Shown one piece after another: positions 7,234-14,633 of a stretch of 46,539 bases of DNA. The DNA comes from DAMCZI01 sp032095175. GTDB taxonomy: Bacteria; Bacillota; Clostridia; Clostridiales; Caloramatoraceae. Each line of letters opens with the position of its first letter. Position 1 is the first letter of the stretch. The stretch spans positions 1 to 46,539 of the forward strand of contig DAMCZI010000035.1 in assembly GCA_032095175.1 (NCBI GenBank), read 5' to 3'. The notes beneath the pieces were generated by a model that saw only the letters and a program-made list of their open reading frames with translations, ran no database searches and was not told where the DNA came from. Position numbers and translations under genes: made by a program.

Positions 7234-8069
7234 ATTATGGAGTTCTATTTTGTCTGATACTTGCCCATGTGGCTGGGGATTTTCTTTTCCAGAAGGAGAG
7301 CATTATCAGGCTGCGATATAGCAAAGGAATAGTAAAACAGCTAAAGGGAAATGAAATGCACGCCCTTGTTTATTTAATAATAACCCTACTGTGTTCATTA
7401 TACTATTTTTCATTTAAAAGCTTGTTATTCATTCTAATACTTACAGCATCACACTTTATAATCGATTTTGTAAAATCAATAATTGTATCTAAAAATCCAT
7501 TAAGGCAGTACAGCATCACTATCTTTCTTGTAGATCAATTTCTGCATCTTTCAGCAATTATTGCAGTATCAGCATATATTAGCAATCATTATGTGCCTCC
7601 ATCAATATTGAATCCAGTTATAATAAGTATTAAAGGCCTTTTGCCATTACAGGGAGTGGTTCTTACATATAGTATGAAGGTGTTCCTTGCAGTGATTTTA
7701 ATATTAGTTGATCTTTGGGGAGTTGGAGTATTTATAAGACTTTTCTTCAATTATTTAAAATATAAGTCCCCTGAAGCAAAATATAAGAAAAATATTGAAA
7801 GTGGTATTATTATAATACCTCAACAGAATGGAGGAACCAGAGATGGTGGCTTCCTTATTGGAATTCTTGAACGATTGTTTATTATAACTTCCATTGTTCT
7901 TCTAAAACCAGAGTTTATTGGATTTGTTCTTACAGCAAAATCTATAGCAAGGTTTAAAAAGTTTGATGATGACAGCTTTGTTGAAATTTTTATAATTGGG
8001 ACCTTTATTAGTTTTATTACTGCAATTTTTACTGGTATTATAATTAAAAAACTAAACATTATTCCTTGA
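7230..8069 (+). CDS. DUF3307 family integral membrane protein
   Basis: A 279-residue protein with about seven hydrophobic segments. The N-terminal half carries the DUF3307 pattern: LILAHVAGDFLFQ near residue 10, a conserved HA after the first loop, and a SHFIIDFVKS segment. The histidines and aspartates within membrane segments hint at metal binding or catalysis, but the function is unknown. Translation is coupled to the SatD gene by a 4-bp overlap, so the two probably act together. It ends in a long-loop terminator shared with the convergent SatD-like gene. Confidence 0.8.
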   Translation: MNYGVLFCLILAHVAGDFLFQKESIIRLRYSKGIVKQLKGNEMHALVYLIITLLCSLYYFSFKSLLFILILTASHFIIDFVKSIIVSKNPLRQYSITIFLVDQFLHLSAIIAVSAYISNHYVPPSILNPVIISIKGLLPLQGVVLTYSMKVFLAVILILVDLWGVGVFIRLFFNYLKYKSPEAKYKKNIESGIIIIPQQNGGTRDGGFLIGILERLFIITSIVLLKPEFIGFVLTAKSIARFKKFDDDSFVEIFIIGTFISFITAIFTGIIIKKLNIIP

Positions 8070-8147
8070 TGGTGTGGCAGCAGGTTATATTAAATGTAAT
8101 ACGCCTTATCTCTATTGTATAACCACCAAGGAATAGTTATTTTTTTT
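8059..8147 (+). terminator. Long-loop inverted repeat with T9 run between convergent SatD genes
   Basis: TATTCCTTGATGGTG (8060-8074) is complementary to ACCACCAAGGAATA (8121-8134), with about 46 bases between, and a run of nine Ts follows at 8139-8147. Both convergent genes end in the arms, so the last codons of each are nearly the same sequence. It is a likely terminator for the plus-strand operon. Confidence 0.6.
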
Positions 8148-8492
8148 TGCCACTTCAATTGCACTGCGAGCGAGATAAAAGGATGGACCATCCAGTTGGT
8201 TAACTGTCAATTCAAAATCATGAATCGTTATTTCACCTATTCCAATACCACAATAAAAATCTATATTACCAAGAACATCATGAAAATAATCAAACAATAT
8301 GTTGTAATCACAGGGATATTTAAGCAGTCCTTGCCACTCATCACCAATTGTTATTATAAAAGGATTTACAATTAAATTTGAGAATTTATTGTTTGCCTTT
8401 TTAAGCATGTCTATTAGAAGATATTGAACCTTCTCCCTTTGTTGTAAATGCCTTGAGTTTTTTATATCACATATCATGGTCATATACTTCAT
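8112..8492 (-). CDS. SatD-like protein, cyclase-like domain only
   Basis: A 126-residue paralogue of the N-terminal domain of the neighbouring SatD: CDIKNSR (D9), ITIGDEWQ (D51), FYCGIGIG and SFYLARSAIEVAKK occur at matching spacing. It ends 10 residues after the last block and lacks the HTH-like half. The 3' end runs into the shared inverted repeat, so it may have been shortened there. All predicted metal-binding residues are kept, arguing against simple decay. Its upstream region has three identical-type palindromes over the promoter. The ATG at 8492 is 13 bases from AAAGGGG; no better start exists. Confidence 0.78.
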   Translation of the reverse strand: MKYMTMICDIKNSRHLQQREKVQYLLIDMLKKANNKFSNLIVNPFIITIGDEWQGLLKYPCDYNILFDYFHDVLGNIDFYCGIGIGEITIHDFELTVNQLDGPSFYLARSAIEVAKKNNYSLVVIQ

Positions 8493-8509
8493 AGCATTAC
8501 ATCAACCCC

Positions 8510-8585
8510 TTTAGGTTATATTCTAAACAGACGTATACTTTAGATTATAACCTAAAGTATATAATATTTTAGATTATAACCTAAA
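8510..8585 (-). promoter_or_regulatory. Three 18-bp palindromic operator-like sites at 29-bp period
   Basis: TTTAGGTTATATTCTAAA (8510-8527), TTTAGATTATAACCTAAA (8539-8556) and the same sequence again (8568-8585) start exactly 29 bp apart. Read on the minus strand, the latter two are TTTAGGTTATAATCTAAA and each contains a TATAAT -10 box for the SatD-like gene. No good -35 is present. This looks like an operator cluster for a dimeric regulator that is not encoded next to it. Confidence 0.82.
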
Positions 8586-8589
8586 GAAA

Positions 8590-8868
8590 TTTTCAACTAT
8601 ATTCCAATAGGGACTATATAGAATGCGCTTATGTTATAATATGCAATTAATCTATTATTGCTACTTACTGTCTATATAGAATTTTTGATTTATATTTAGT
8701 TTTCTAAATAAAATCTACTACTACTAATTTTAAGTCTCATTATTATATTGTTTAGGAATAAGCAAATTATACGAATCAGTCGTAGAAATTAAGTTAAAAT
8801 TGAAAAAATTTGAAATTTTGTGCCTTTTGAAGCGCCTTTTTGAATTTAAATTTTTTTAAAGTTACCTA
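8590..8868. other. Non-coding AT-rich stretch
   Basis: About 280 bp between the SatD-like gene promoter and the tRNA-Gln promoter. It holds two short related strings (GACTATATAGAAT and GTCTATATAGAAT) and an isolated TATAAT near 8635, but I find no open frame with a ribosome site, no strong hairpin and no known RNA. Confidence 0.5.
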
Positions 8869-8896
8869 TTGCAAAAGCGAAAAAAGATGATATAAT
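8869..8896 (+). promoter_or_regulatory. Promoter of the tRNA-Gln cluster
   Basis: TTGCAA at 8869-8874 and TATAAT at 8891-8896 are separated by 16 bases, ending 15 bases before the first tRNA-Gln copy. Confidence 0.7.
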
Positions 8897-8911
8897 AATA
8901 AGTGTTCTCGT

Positions 8912-9087
8912 TGCCGAGTAGCCAAGTTGGTANNNNNNNNNNNNNNNNNNNNNNNNNNNNNNNNNNNNNNNNNNNNNNNNNNNNNNNNNNNNNNNNNNNN
9001 NNNNNNNNNNNNNNNNNNNNNNNNNNNNNNNNAGGCACCTGGCTCTGGACCAGGCATTCGTGGGTTCAAATCCTGCCTCGGCAGCCA
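8912..9087 (+). tRNA. tRNA-Gln (CTG), copy 1, interrupted by an assembly gap
   Basis: The 5' part (TGCCGAGTAGCCAAGTTGGT, 8912-8931) and the rest (9033-9087, through the encoded CCA) are separated by exactly 100 Ns (8933-9032). Joined directly they give the same tRNA as copy 2. The N block is a placeholder, probably for an unknown number of identical tRNA repeats, so one or more copies may be hidden here. Confidence 0.85.
8933..9032. other. Assembly gap (100 N)
   Basis: A run of exactly 100 undetermined bases inside a tRNA that recurs 37 bp downstream. Tandem tRNA copies are a usual cause of such breaks. Any frame read across it is meaningless. Confidence 0.98.
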
Positions 9088-9123
9088 TATTTTAAAAGTT
9101 AATATATTAATGCATTATATTTT

Positions 9124-9199
9124 TGCCGAGTAGCCAAGTTGGTAAGGCACCTGGCTCTGGACCAGGCATTCGTGGGTTCAAATCCTGCCTCGGCAGCCA
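9124..9199 (+). tRNA. tRNA-Gln (CTG), copy 2
   Basis: A complete 76-nt cloverleaf: acceptor TGCCGAG/CTCGGCA, anticodon stem CCTGG/CCAGG with loop CTCTGGA (anticodon CTG), T-arm GGGTTCAAATCC and encoded CCA. It is identical to the visible parts of copy 1. Confidence 0.95.
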
Positions 9200-9201
9200 A
9201 A

Positions 9202-9224
9202 AGTGGGAAGTACCCACTTTTTTT
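9202..9224 (+). terminator. Terminator of the tRNA-Gln cluster
   Basis: AGTGGG-aagta-CCCACT followed by a run of seven or more Ts immediately after the tRNA-Gln CCA. Confidence 0.9.
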
Positions 9225-9286
9225 GTTGTCTAAATTTATTGTAATGCTATAATTGAGTTAATAATAGCAAGGAGGAATTTATTAAT

Positions 9287-10573
9287 ATGAACATATTGAT
9301 AAAAAATGCCATGATAGTTACAATGGAGGATCAGAAAAGTGTAATTAAAAATGGCTATGTGCTTATAGAGGATGGAGTAATAAAGGAAGTTAATTCAGGA
9401 AAATATATGGGAAATATACTTGGGCATAAAATAATAGACGGAGCTGGCTGTGCTGTACTTCCAGGTTTTATAAACTGTCATACACATACTGCTATGACCC
9501 TTTTAAGGGGATATGGAGAGGGATTACCCCTGATGAAGTGGTTAAATGAGAAGATATGGCCCTTTGAAGCTAAGTTAAATGAAGAGGATATTTATATTGG
9601 AAGTACTTCAGGAATGATAGAGATGATTAAGGGCGGAACTACTACCTTTTCTGATATGTATTTTATGCAGCATGTTGTTGGAAAGGCTGCTATTGATATT
9701 GGAATGAGGGGATGCCTTGGAAACCCCATAATAGGAGAGGCCTGGGAAAAACAGCTTGAAGAAACGGTAAAAATATATGAGATGTTTAAGGATAATCCTT
9801 TGATAATACCTATGGTGGCACCACATTCTCCATATACATGCAGTGAAACTACTCTTGAGAGTGTTGGAGAATTAGCAAGAAAATACAGCATGCCTGTGCA
9901 TATACATATTTCTGAAACAGAGGATGAGACGAATATAATTAAAAATAAATATAATATGACTTCAACTATGCTTTGTGAGAGAAAGGGACTTTTTAATGGA
10001 AATAAAGTACTTGCGGCTCATTGTGTCCATGTTACTGATGAAGATATAGATATTCTTGCAAAAAATGATATAACAGCTGTACACAACCCACAGAGCAATA
10101 TGAAGCTTGCAAGCGGTGCTGCACCTATAGTTAAGATGATAAAAAATGGTGTTAATGTTGCAATTGGTACTGATGGAGCATCAAGCAACAATAACTTAAA
10201 CATGATTGAAGAGATGCAGACAGCATCATTGTTGCAAAAGCTTGTTACCAAGGATGCTACGGCACTTGGAGCCTATGAGACATTAAGACTTGCTACAGTT
10301 AATGCAGCAAAGGCCATAGGAATGGATGGTATATTGGGAATGATAAAGAAGGGATATGCTGCTGATATTATTATGATGGATATATCAAGGCCTCATATGG
10401 TACCAATACATGATATCTATTCAAATATAGTATTTTCTGCACAGGGTAGTGATGTTAAGACTGTTATTATTAATGGAAGAATCGTTATGGAGGATCGCAG
10501 GATAAAGGGCATAGACGAAGGGGAGATTATAAAAAAGGTGTCTTCAGTAGTTGAAAATATATTAAAAAGATAA
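9287..10573 (+). CDS. mtaD: 5-methylthioadenosine / S-adenosylhomocysteine deaminase
   Basis: A 428-residue amidohydrolase of the MtaD/ATZ-TRZ type. Metal ligands are seen as HTH (H65, H67) in FINCHTHTAM, then VAPHSPYTCS, HIHISET, AAHCVHV and GTDGASSNNNLNM. These enzymes deaminate MTA, SAH and often adenosine to the inosine analogues, feeding methionine and purine salvage. Length and all motifs are normal. The ribosome site AAGGAGG precedes the ATG. It is a single gene ending at a hairpin shared with the convergent neighbour. Guanine- or cytosine-type specificity cannot be excluded from sequence alone. Confidence 0.88.
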   Translation: MNILIKNAMIVTMEDQKSVIKNGYVLIEDGVIKEVNSGKYMGNILGHKIIDGAGCAVLPGFINCHTHTAMTLLRGYGEGLPLMKWLNEKIWPFEAKLNEEDIYIGSTSGMIEMIKGGTTTFSDMYFMQHVVGKAAIDIGMRGCLGNPIIGEAWEKQLEETVKIYEMFKDNPLIIPMVAPHSPYTCSETTLESVGELARKYSMPVHIHISETEDETNIIKNKYNMTSTMLCERKGLFNGNKVLAAHCVHVTDEDIDILAKNDITAVHNPQSNMKLASGAAPIVKMIKNGVNVAIGTDGASSNNNLNMIEEMQTASLLQKLVTKDATALGAYETLRLATVNAAKAIGMDGILGMIKKGYAADIIMMDISRPHMVPIHDIYSNIVFSAQGSDVKTVIINGRIVMEDRRIKGIDEGEIIKKVSSVVENILKR

Positions 10574-10574
10574 A

Positions 10575-10602
10575 CCTGGAGGACATTAATCCTTCAGGCT
10601 TT
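10575..10602. terminator. Hairpin between convergent genes
   Basis: CCTGGAGGA-cattaa-TCCTTCAGG with T-rich flanks (CTTTATTT on the plus strand, TTTATC on the minus). The stop codon of the minus-strand gene lies in the stem. It probably ends transcription from both sides. Confidence 0.72.
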
Positions 10603-11643
10603 ATTTCCCAATTCAAGTATTCTATAAGCTATTATCATAGAGGTAAAATATACAATACACTCAAGAGCAATAAGAATATTAGTTAAATTTGAGGTTTTGT
10701 TAAAAAAGGATTCAAAATCCTTAAAAGGATAGGGCATAAAAATTTTTCTGATGGAGGCTATATCGCTATTTGTGTTTATAAGGCTGTTTCCTGTCATATA
10801 TATTGTCTTTGGAAGGCCTATTATATCACAGATTGTAGGGGCGATATCTATTTGCTTTTTTACTTTATAATTGTCTTTTAGATTAAGGGTAAAAAGTCTG
10901 CTGTCAATTAAGGCTATGGGTATTATGGTAGATTCACTACTGTCATCTCCATGGCCTCCTTTATCCCTATGGCCATGGTCTGAAACAACAACCATTGTGT
11001 AGCCTAGCTTTGAAATATTATTCCAAAGGAGATGTATTTCATTGTCTATTTTACATATACAATTAATATACTCATTTGAGGTTCCTCCGTTTTTATGGCC
11101 TGCACAATCAACTGCCAGGGGATGAACAACAATGAAATCAGGACTGTGGTTATAAATAAGGCTTAATGCATTATTGAAGGTTTTATCATCCTTTAAATAA
11201 TAATGATACCCACTATCTATTTGTATAGGATAAAGGTTATAAAACCAGAAGAAGCCTGAAAAAGCGGTTTTTAGACCATTTTCCTTGGAAAGAGAAAAAA
11301 GGTTTGGAGTAAGAGAGGGGATGTACTTATAATTGGAGTCTATATTATTAATATAGGATGTTGTTCCTGTAAGTATCCTCTCATATCCTGGTCTTGAGTT
11401 TGAAGGAAGACCACTATTGCCCTTATAAAGCTTGCCATTTTTAGTGGTTGTTATTTTGCTTAAAAAGGGCATTTTTGAAACTCCATCGTATCTTAAGCCG
11501 TCTATAATAACAAGACATACCTTTTTATGGGTAAGGTTAGGTTCGGTACGAAGGTTATACAGGTTTCCCTGTAATAAAAATATTGAACTGTTTACAAGAG
11601 ACAGGTAAAGGGCAAAATATATAGTAAAAAATTTTGTGCTCAT
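10594..11643 (-). CDS. Membrane-anchored alkaline-phosphatase-superfamily phosphodiesterase/sulfatase-like protein
   Basis: A 349-residue protein with a hydrophobic N-terminus (TIYFALYLSLVNSSIFLLQ) and a C-terminal membrane helix (ILIALECIVYFTSMIIAY). Between them lies an alkaline-phosphatase-like core: VCLVIIDGLRYDG (metal Asp), a Ser-rich nucleophile region near GLPSNSRPGYERILTG, and VVVSDHGHRDKGGHGD (Asp-His-His metal ligands). The active site should face outside. The substrate is unknown; phosphodiester, sulfate ester and lipid-head-group cleavage all occur in the superfamily. The ATG at 11643 follows GGAGATGA; the frame is open 31 codons further upstream without a ribosome site. Confidence 0.75.
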   Translation of the reverse strand: MSTKFFTIYFALYLSLVNSSIFLLQGNLYNLRTEPNLTHKKVCLVIIDGLRYDGVSKMPFLSKITTTKNGKLYKGNSGLPSNSRPGYERILTGTTSYINNIDSNYKYIPSLTPNLFSLSKENGLKTAFSGFFWFYNLYPIQIDSGYHYYLKDDKTFNNALSLIYNHSPDFIVVHPLAVDCAGHKNGGTSNEYINCICKIDNEIHLLWNNISKLGYTMVVVSDHGHRDKGGHGDDSSESTIIPIALIDSRLFTLNLKDNYKVKKQIDIAPTICDIIGLPKTIYMTGNSLINTNSDIASIRKIFMPYPFKDFESFFNKTSNLTNILIALECIVYFTSMIIAYRILELGNKA

Positions 11644-11781
11644 TTTATCATCTCCAGTAATAATTTTTGTAGTTTTATGTGAAATATTAGAGAAATGTAG
11701 GGGAAATATGTATAAATATGTCTTTTGAAAAAACATTTTAAATATGAATAATAATATATAATGTGATTAAGGAGGGGTATT

Positions 11782-12450
11782 ATGAATAATAAATTTATAC
11801 CTGAAATAAAAGGAAATCTTAGAAGTCATATGATTGAGCTTCCACTTGCAATAAGGGAAGCCAGTGGAATATTGATATTTGGAAAGAGAATAAAATCAAT
11901 AGTTTTTACAACTGATGTTGCAGTTATTAGAAATACAAATGCAGATGCAGCAATTGCTGTATATCCATTTACTCCACAGCCGGTTATCACCCATGCACTT
12001 ATGTCTGCTGCTGATATACCAGTGTTCTGCGGAGTAGGAGGAGGAATTACTACTGGAAAAAGGGTAGTAAACCTGGCGCTTGATGCGGAGTTTCAGGGAG
12101 CAATGGGAATAGTCGTTAATGCGCCTACTCCAAATGAAACAATTCGTATGGTGAGAAAGACTATAGATATACCAATAGTTGTAACAATAGTATCTGATGG
12201 AGAGGATTATAGATCCAGAATAGAAGCAGGGGTAAATATATTTAATGTATCTGGAGCTCAAAATACGGCTAACATAGTAAGAAAAATAAGAAGCGAGTTC
12301 CCAGAGGTTCCAATCATTGCAACTGGAGGCCCTACTGAGGATACGATAAGGGAAGTTATAAAGGCGGGAGCAAATGCAATAAGCTATACACCTCCAACAA
12401 CGGGACAAATTTTTAGAGGTATTATGGATAAATACAGGGAAACTTTTTAG
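11782..12450 (+). CDS. TIM-barrel phosphate-binding protein, function unknown
   Basis: A 222-residue protein with the look of a (beta/alpha)8 barrel of the IMPDH/ThiE/phosphosugar-binding kind. It has hydrophobic strands at regular spacing (AAIAVYPF, VFCGVGGGI, AMGIVVNAP, PIVVTIVSDG, IFNVSGA) and a C-terminal phosphate-grip region (PIIATGGPTEDTIREVIKAGANAISY). No catalytic residues of a named enzyme are clear to me. The ATG has AGGAGGGG upstream. It is divergent from the phosphatase-like gene and about 110 bp ahead of the flavoprotein gene. Confidence 0.7.
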   Translation: MNNKFIPEIKGNLRSHMIELPLAIREASGILIFGKRIKSIVFTTDVAVIRNTNADAAIAVYPFTPQPVITHALMSAADIPVFCGVGGGITTGKRVVNLALDAEFQGAMGIVVNAPTPNETIRMVRKTIDIPIVVTIVSDGEDYRSRIEAGVNIFNVSGAQNTANIVRKIRSEFPEVPIIATGGPTEDTIREVIKAGANAISYTPPTTGQIFRGIMDKYRETF

Positions 12451-12563
12451 ATTTTGGTTTAATGTACCTTTCCAAACATGGATAATTAATGTATAATAAT
12501 TATCAAGAGATAAAAATTATCTTTGGTTATTATTTATTATGTTGGTATTTGGGAGGGATATTA

Positions 12564-13757
12564 ATGGAAAAGATATTAATCATAGGTGGAGGAATTGCAG
12601 GCTTAGCTGCAGGCGACAACATAAGAAAAATTAATAAGGATGCTGGAATAACCATTATTACCAGTGAGGCATTTCTGCCCTACAGCAGAATTAAGCTGAG
12701 TAAGTATTTATATAAAGAGTTTAATGTTGAGGAGCTCTATTTACATAAGCAGCAGTGGTATGAGGATAACAGAATAAATGTAATGCTTTCAACAGAGGTA
12801 AAAGCTATTAATCCTTCTGAAAAGAGTATTACAACTGATAAGGGCGAAAAACTTCAATATACAAAGTTGATTATTGCAAATGGAAGCCATGGTTTTGTTC
12901 CGCCAATACAAGGAAGCAGTCTTAAGGGTGTTTTTACTGTTAGAACCATGGCAGATGTACTTGCAATACAAAGCTATATCAAGGAAAAGAATGTAAAAAA
13001 TATTGCAGTAATAGGTGGAGGACTTTTAGGTATAGAAACTGCATGGGCTTTTAAAGAAAGCAATAAGGCTTTCAATATAAGCGTAATAGAAACAATGCCA
13101 GGACTTCTACCTAGACAGCTTGATTATGATGGCTCCAGGATTCTTGAAGATACTGTTTGGGAAAATGGTATAAGGCTTTACCTTAACTCAGGAGTTTTGA
13201 ATATAGAAGGTCAAAATGAAGTTAGTCATGTAGTGTTAAAGGATGGAAGCAGCTTAGATGCTGAAATGGTTATAATATCTGCAGGGGTAAGAAGTAATGT
13301 AGATATTGCAAAGAACTGTGGAATAAATGTAAATAGAGCTGTGGTAGTGGATAGCCATATGCAAACAAGTATGGACAACATTTATGCCGCAGGAGATATT
13401 TGCGAGTATAATGGTATGATGTGGGGATTATGGTCAGTAGCAATTGAACAGGGAAGGATTGCTGGTATAAATGCAGCTGGTGGAAATGAAGAATATAAGG
13501 AAATATCACCATCAAGCCTGCTGCAGGTTATGGATATGAGCATATTCTCAACAGGGGATATTTCAGTTAAGGGATTAGATGAGGTCAAGTATGATGGCAG
13601 CGCCTATACAAAGCTTTTCTTTGAAAAAGGTGTAATTAGAGGGGCAATCCTTATAGGAAATACTAAAAAGGGATTTTCTCTTAAAAAGGCTATTGAAGAG
13701 AAGAGAGATTTCTCTATGGAGCTATCAAAGGGAATGAATATATTAGAAGTTATTTAG
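12564..13757 (+). CDS. FAD/NAD(P)H-dependent oxidoreductase, NADH:rubredoxin oxidoreductase-like
   Basis: A 397-residue flavoprotein with an FAD-binding GGGIAGLAAGDNI at the N-terminus, an NADH-binding VIGGGLLGIETAWAF in the middle and the second FAD motif DNIYAAGDICEYNG. The segments LPYSRIKLSKYL, QQWYEDNRINV and RQLDYDGSRIL fit clostridial NADH:rubredoxin oxidoreductase and the related nitrite-reductase FAD domain. It likely passes electrons from NADH to rubredoxin or a similar small carrier in oxygen/peroxide defence. No rubredoxin gene is nearby, so the partner is open. The ATG at 12564 follows GGGAGGG; the upstream 25 in-frame codons have no ribosome site. Confidence 0.82.
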   Translation: MEKILIIGGGIAGLAAGDNIRKINKDAGITIITSEAFLPYSRIKLSKYLYKEFNVEELYLHKQQWYEDNRINVMLSTEVKAINPSEKSITTDKGEKLQYTKLIIANGSHGFVPPIQGSSLKGVFTVRTMADVLAIQSYIKEKNVKNIAVIGGGLLGIETAWAFKESNKAFNISVIETMPGLLPRQLDYDGSRILEDTVWENGIRLYLNSGVLNIEGQNEVSHVVLKDGSSLDAEMVIISAGVRSNVDIAKNCGINVNRAVVVDSHMQTSMDNIYAAGDICEYNGMMWGLWSVAIEQGRIAGINAAGGNEEYKEISPSSLLQVMDMSIFSTGDISVKGLDEVKYDGSAYTKLFFEKGVIRGAILIGNTKKGFSLKKAIEEKRDFSMELSKGMNILEVI

Positions 13758-13824
13758 ACATTATTTTAAAAACTACATTATAAAAGTAGTGGGTTTGTTT
13801 TGAGATATTTAAATAAAAATATGA

Positions 13825-13856
13825 GGTGCAGCAAAAAAGTTTTGCTGCACCTTATT
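13825..13856 (+). terminator. Rho-independent terminator
   Basis: GGTGCAGCAAAA-aag-TTTTGCTGCACC then TTATT, 68 bp after the flavoprotein stop. A near-perfect 12-bp stem. Confidence 0.85.
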
Positions 13857-14116
13857 AACTTTATAAATATTGTTTGTATCTATTAAGGAGTATTATATAA
13901 CTTTGAGAGGTAGATATTTATTTCATGTAATAAATAATTTATTAAAGAATAAATTTATACATATAGATGTTTTTAATTGAGTAGAAAAGCTTACAAAAGG
14001 ATATACAATTAAGTATACATATTAATTGCTCCTTTAGATGTTATATTTTATCTATATTGTGTAATAATAATAACGGCAGCGGTGATGTTTTATTAAATGG
14101 CTTGGGAGATGATTTT
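13857..14116. other. Non-coding AT-rich stretch before the zinc-ribbon gene
   Basis: About 260 bp with no convincing frame, RNA or strong hairpin. A short AAGGAGTATTATATA near 13886 resembles a ribosome site but no start follows. It must contain the zinc-ribbon gene promoter, which I cannot place with confidence. Confidence 0.45.
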
Positions 14117-14356
14117 ATGCTCATATGCCCTGTATGCAATGGATTAATTGAATATATTAAGTACTGTCCGAACTGTGGTACTAAAATGAATGTAATGGAT
14201 AGAGTTGAAAATTATTATGATGATTATTCACCATATCTAAGCTATGAACTGACAGATCTTGTTGACGGTGATACTTCCTATATATGCTCTCACATGTGTT
14301 CTTGTCCAAGTTGTGGCAAAAAGAGTATTGCAGCTGTTAGAAGTGTATTAGAATAA
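14117..14356 (+). CDS. Small zinc-ribbon protein, function unknown
   Basis: A 79-residue protein with a CPVC...CPNCGTKM zinc ribbon at the N-terminus and a second cysteine cluster, CSHMCSCPSCGKK, near the C-terminus, separated by an acidic, tyrosine-rich linker. It probably holds two zinc ions. I do not recognise a named family. The start ATG at 14117 has GGGAG 8 bases upstream; the frame is open upstream from a GTG at 14057 without a ribosome site. A palindromic element begins about 9 bp after the stop. Confidence 0.65.
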   Translation: MLICPVCNGLIEYIKYCPNCGTKMNVMDRVENYYDDYSPYLSYELTDLVDGDTSYICSHMCSCPSCGKKSIAAVRSVLE

Positions 14357-14363
14357 GAAAATT

Positions 14364-14547
14364 TTAAAGAGGCTGTTGCACAATATCTATCTCTTGGTGA
14401 CAGGCTCTTGAGTTATGAGTTATTTAAGGCGTATTAAAGAAAAACTATCTTCTAATGCTTATCTATCATAAATAACTCATAACTTAAGTGCTTGTTACCA
14501 CGGGATATAAGGTATAACCTTTCTTTGTGCGATAGCCCCCTTTATTT
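14364..14547. repeat. Family E palindromic element (MITE-like)
   Basis: The ends AAAGAGGCTGTTGCACAA and TTGTGCGATAGCCCCCTTT are an imperfect terminal inverted repeat. Inside, TTGGTGACAGGC/GCTTGTTACCA and GAGTTATGAGTTATTT/AATAACTCATAAC continue the hairpin. The apical part contains GGCGTATTAAAGAAAA, which matches the ends of families C and D. No coding capacity. It may also act as the terminator of the zinc-ribbon gene. Confidence 0.8.
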
Positions 14548-14633
14548 TTAGTGTGACAGTATTCAATATAATTTGTAATTAGTTTGTACTTTTAGTATAA
14601 TTAGCTTATCATAAATTAGAGGGTGAAATATCA

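Noticed and set aside
8846..9133. Open frames on both strands across the N block
   Set aside because: They consist of translated Ns and tRNA sequence and have no meaning as proteins.
11896..12408. 170-residue minus-strand frame
   Set aside because: It lies antisense to the TIM-barrel gene, is rich in Ser, Tyr, Cys and Ile without domain sense, and has no ribosome site.
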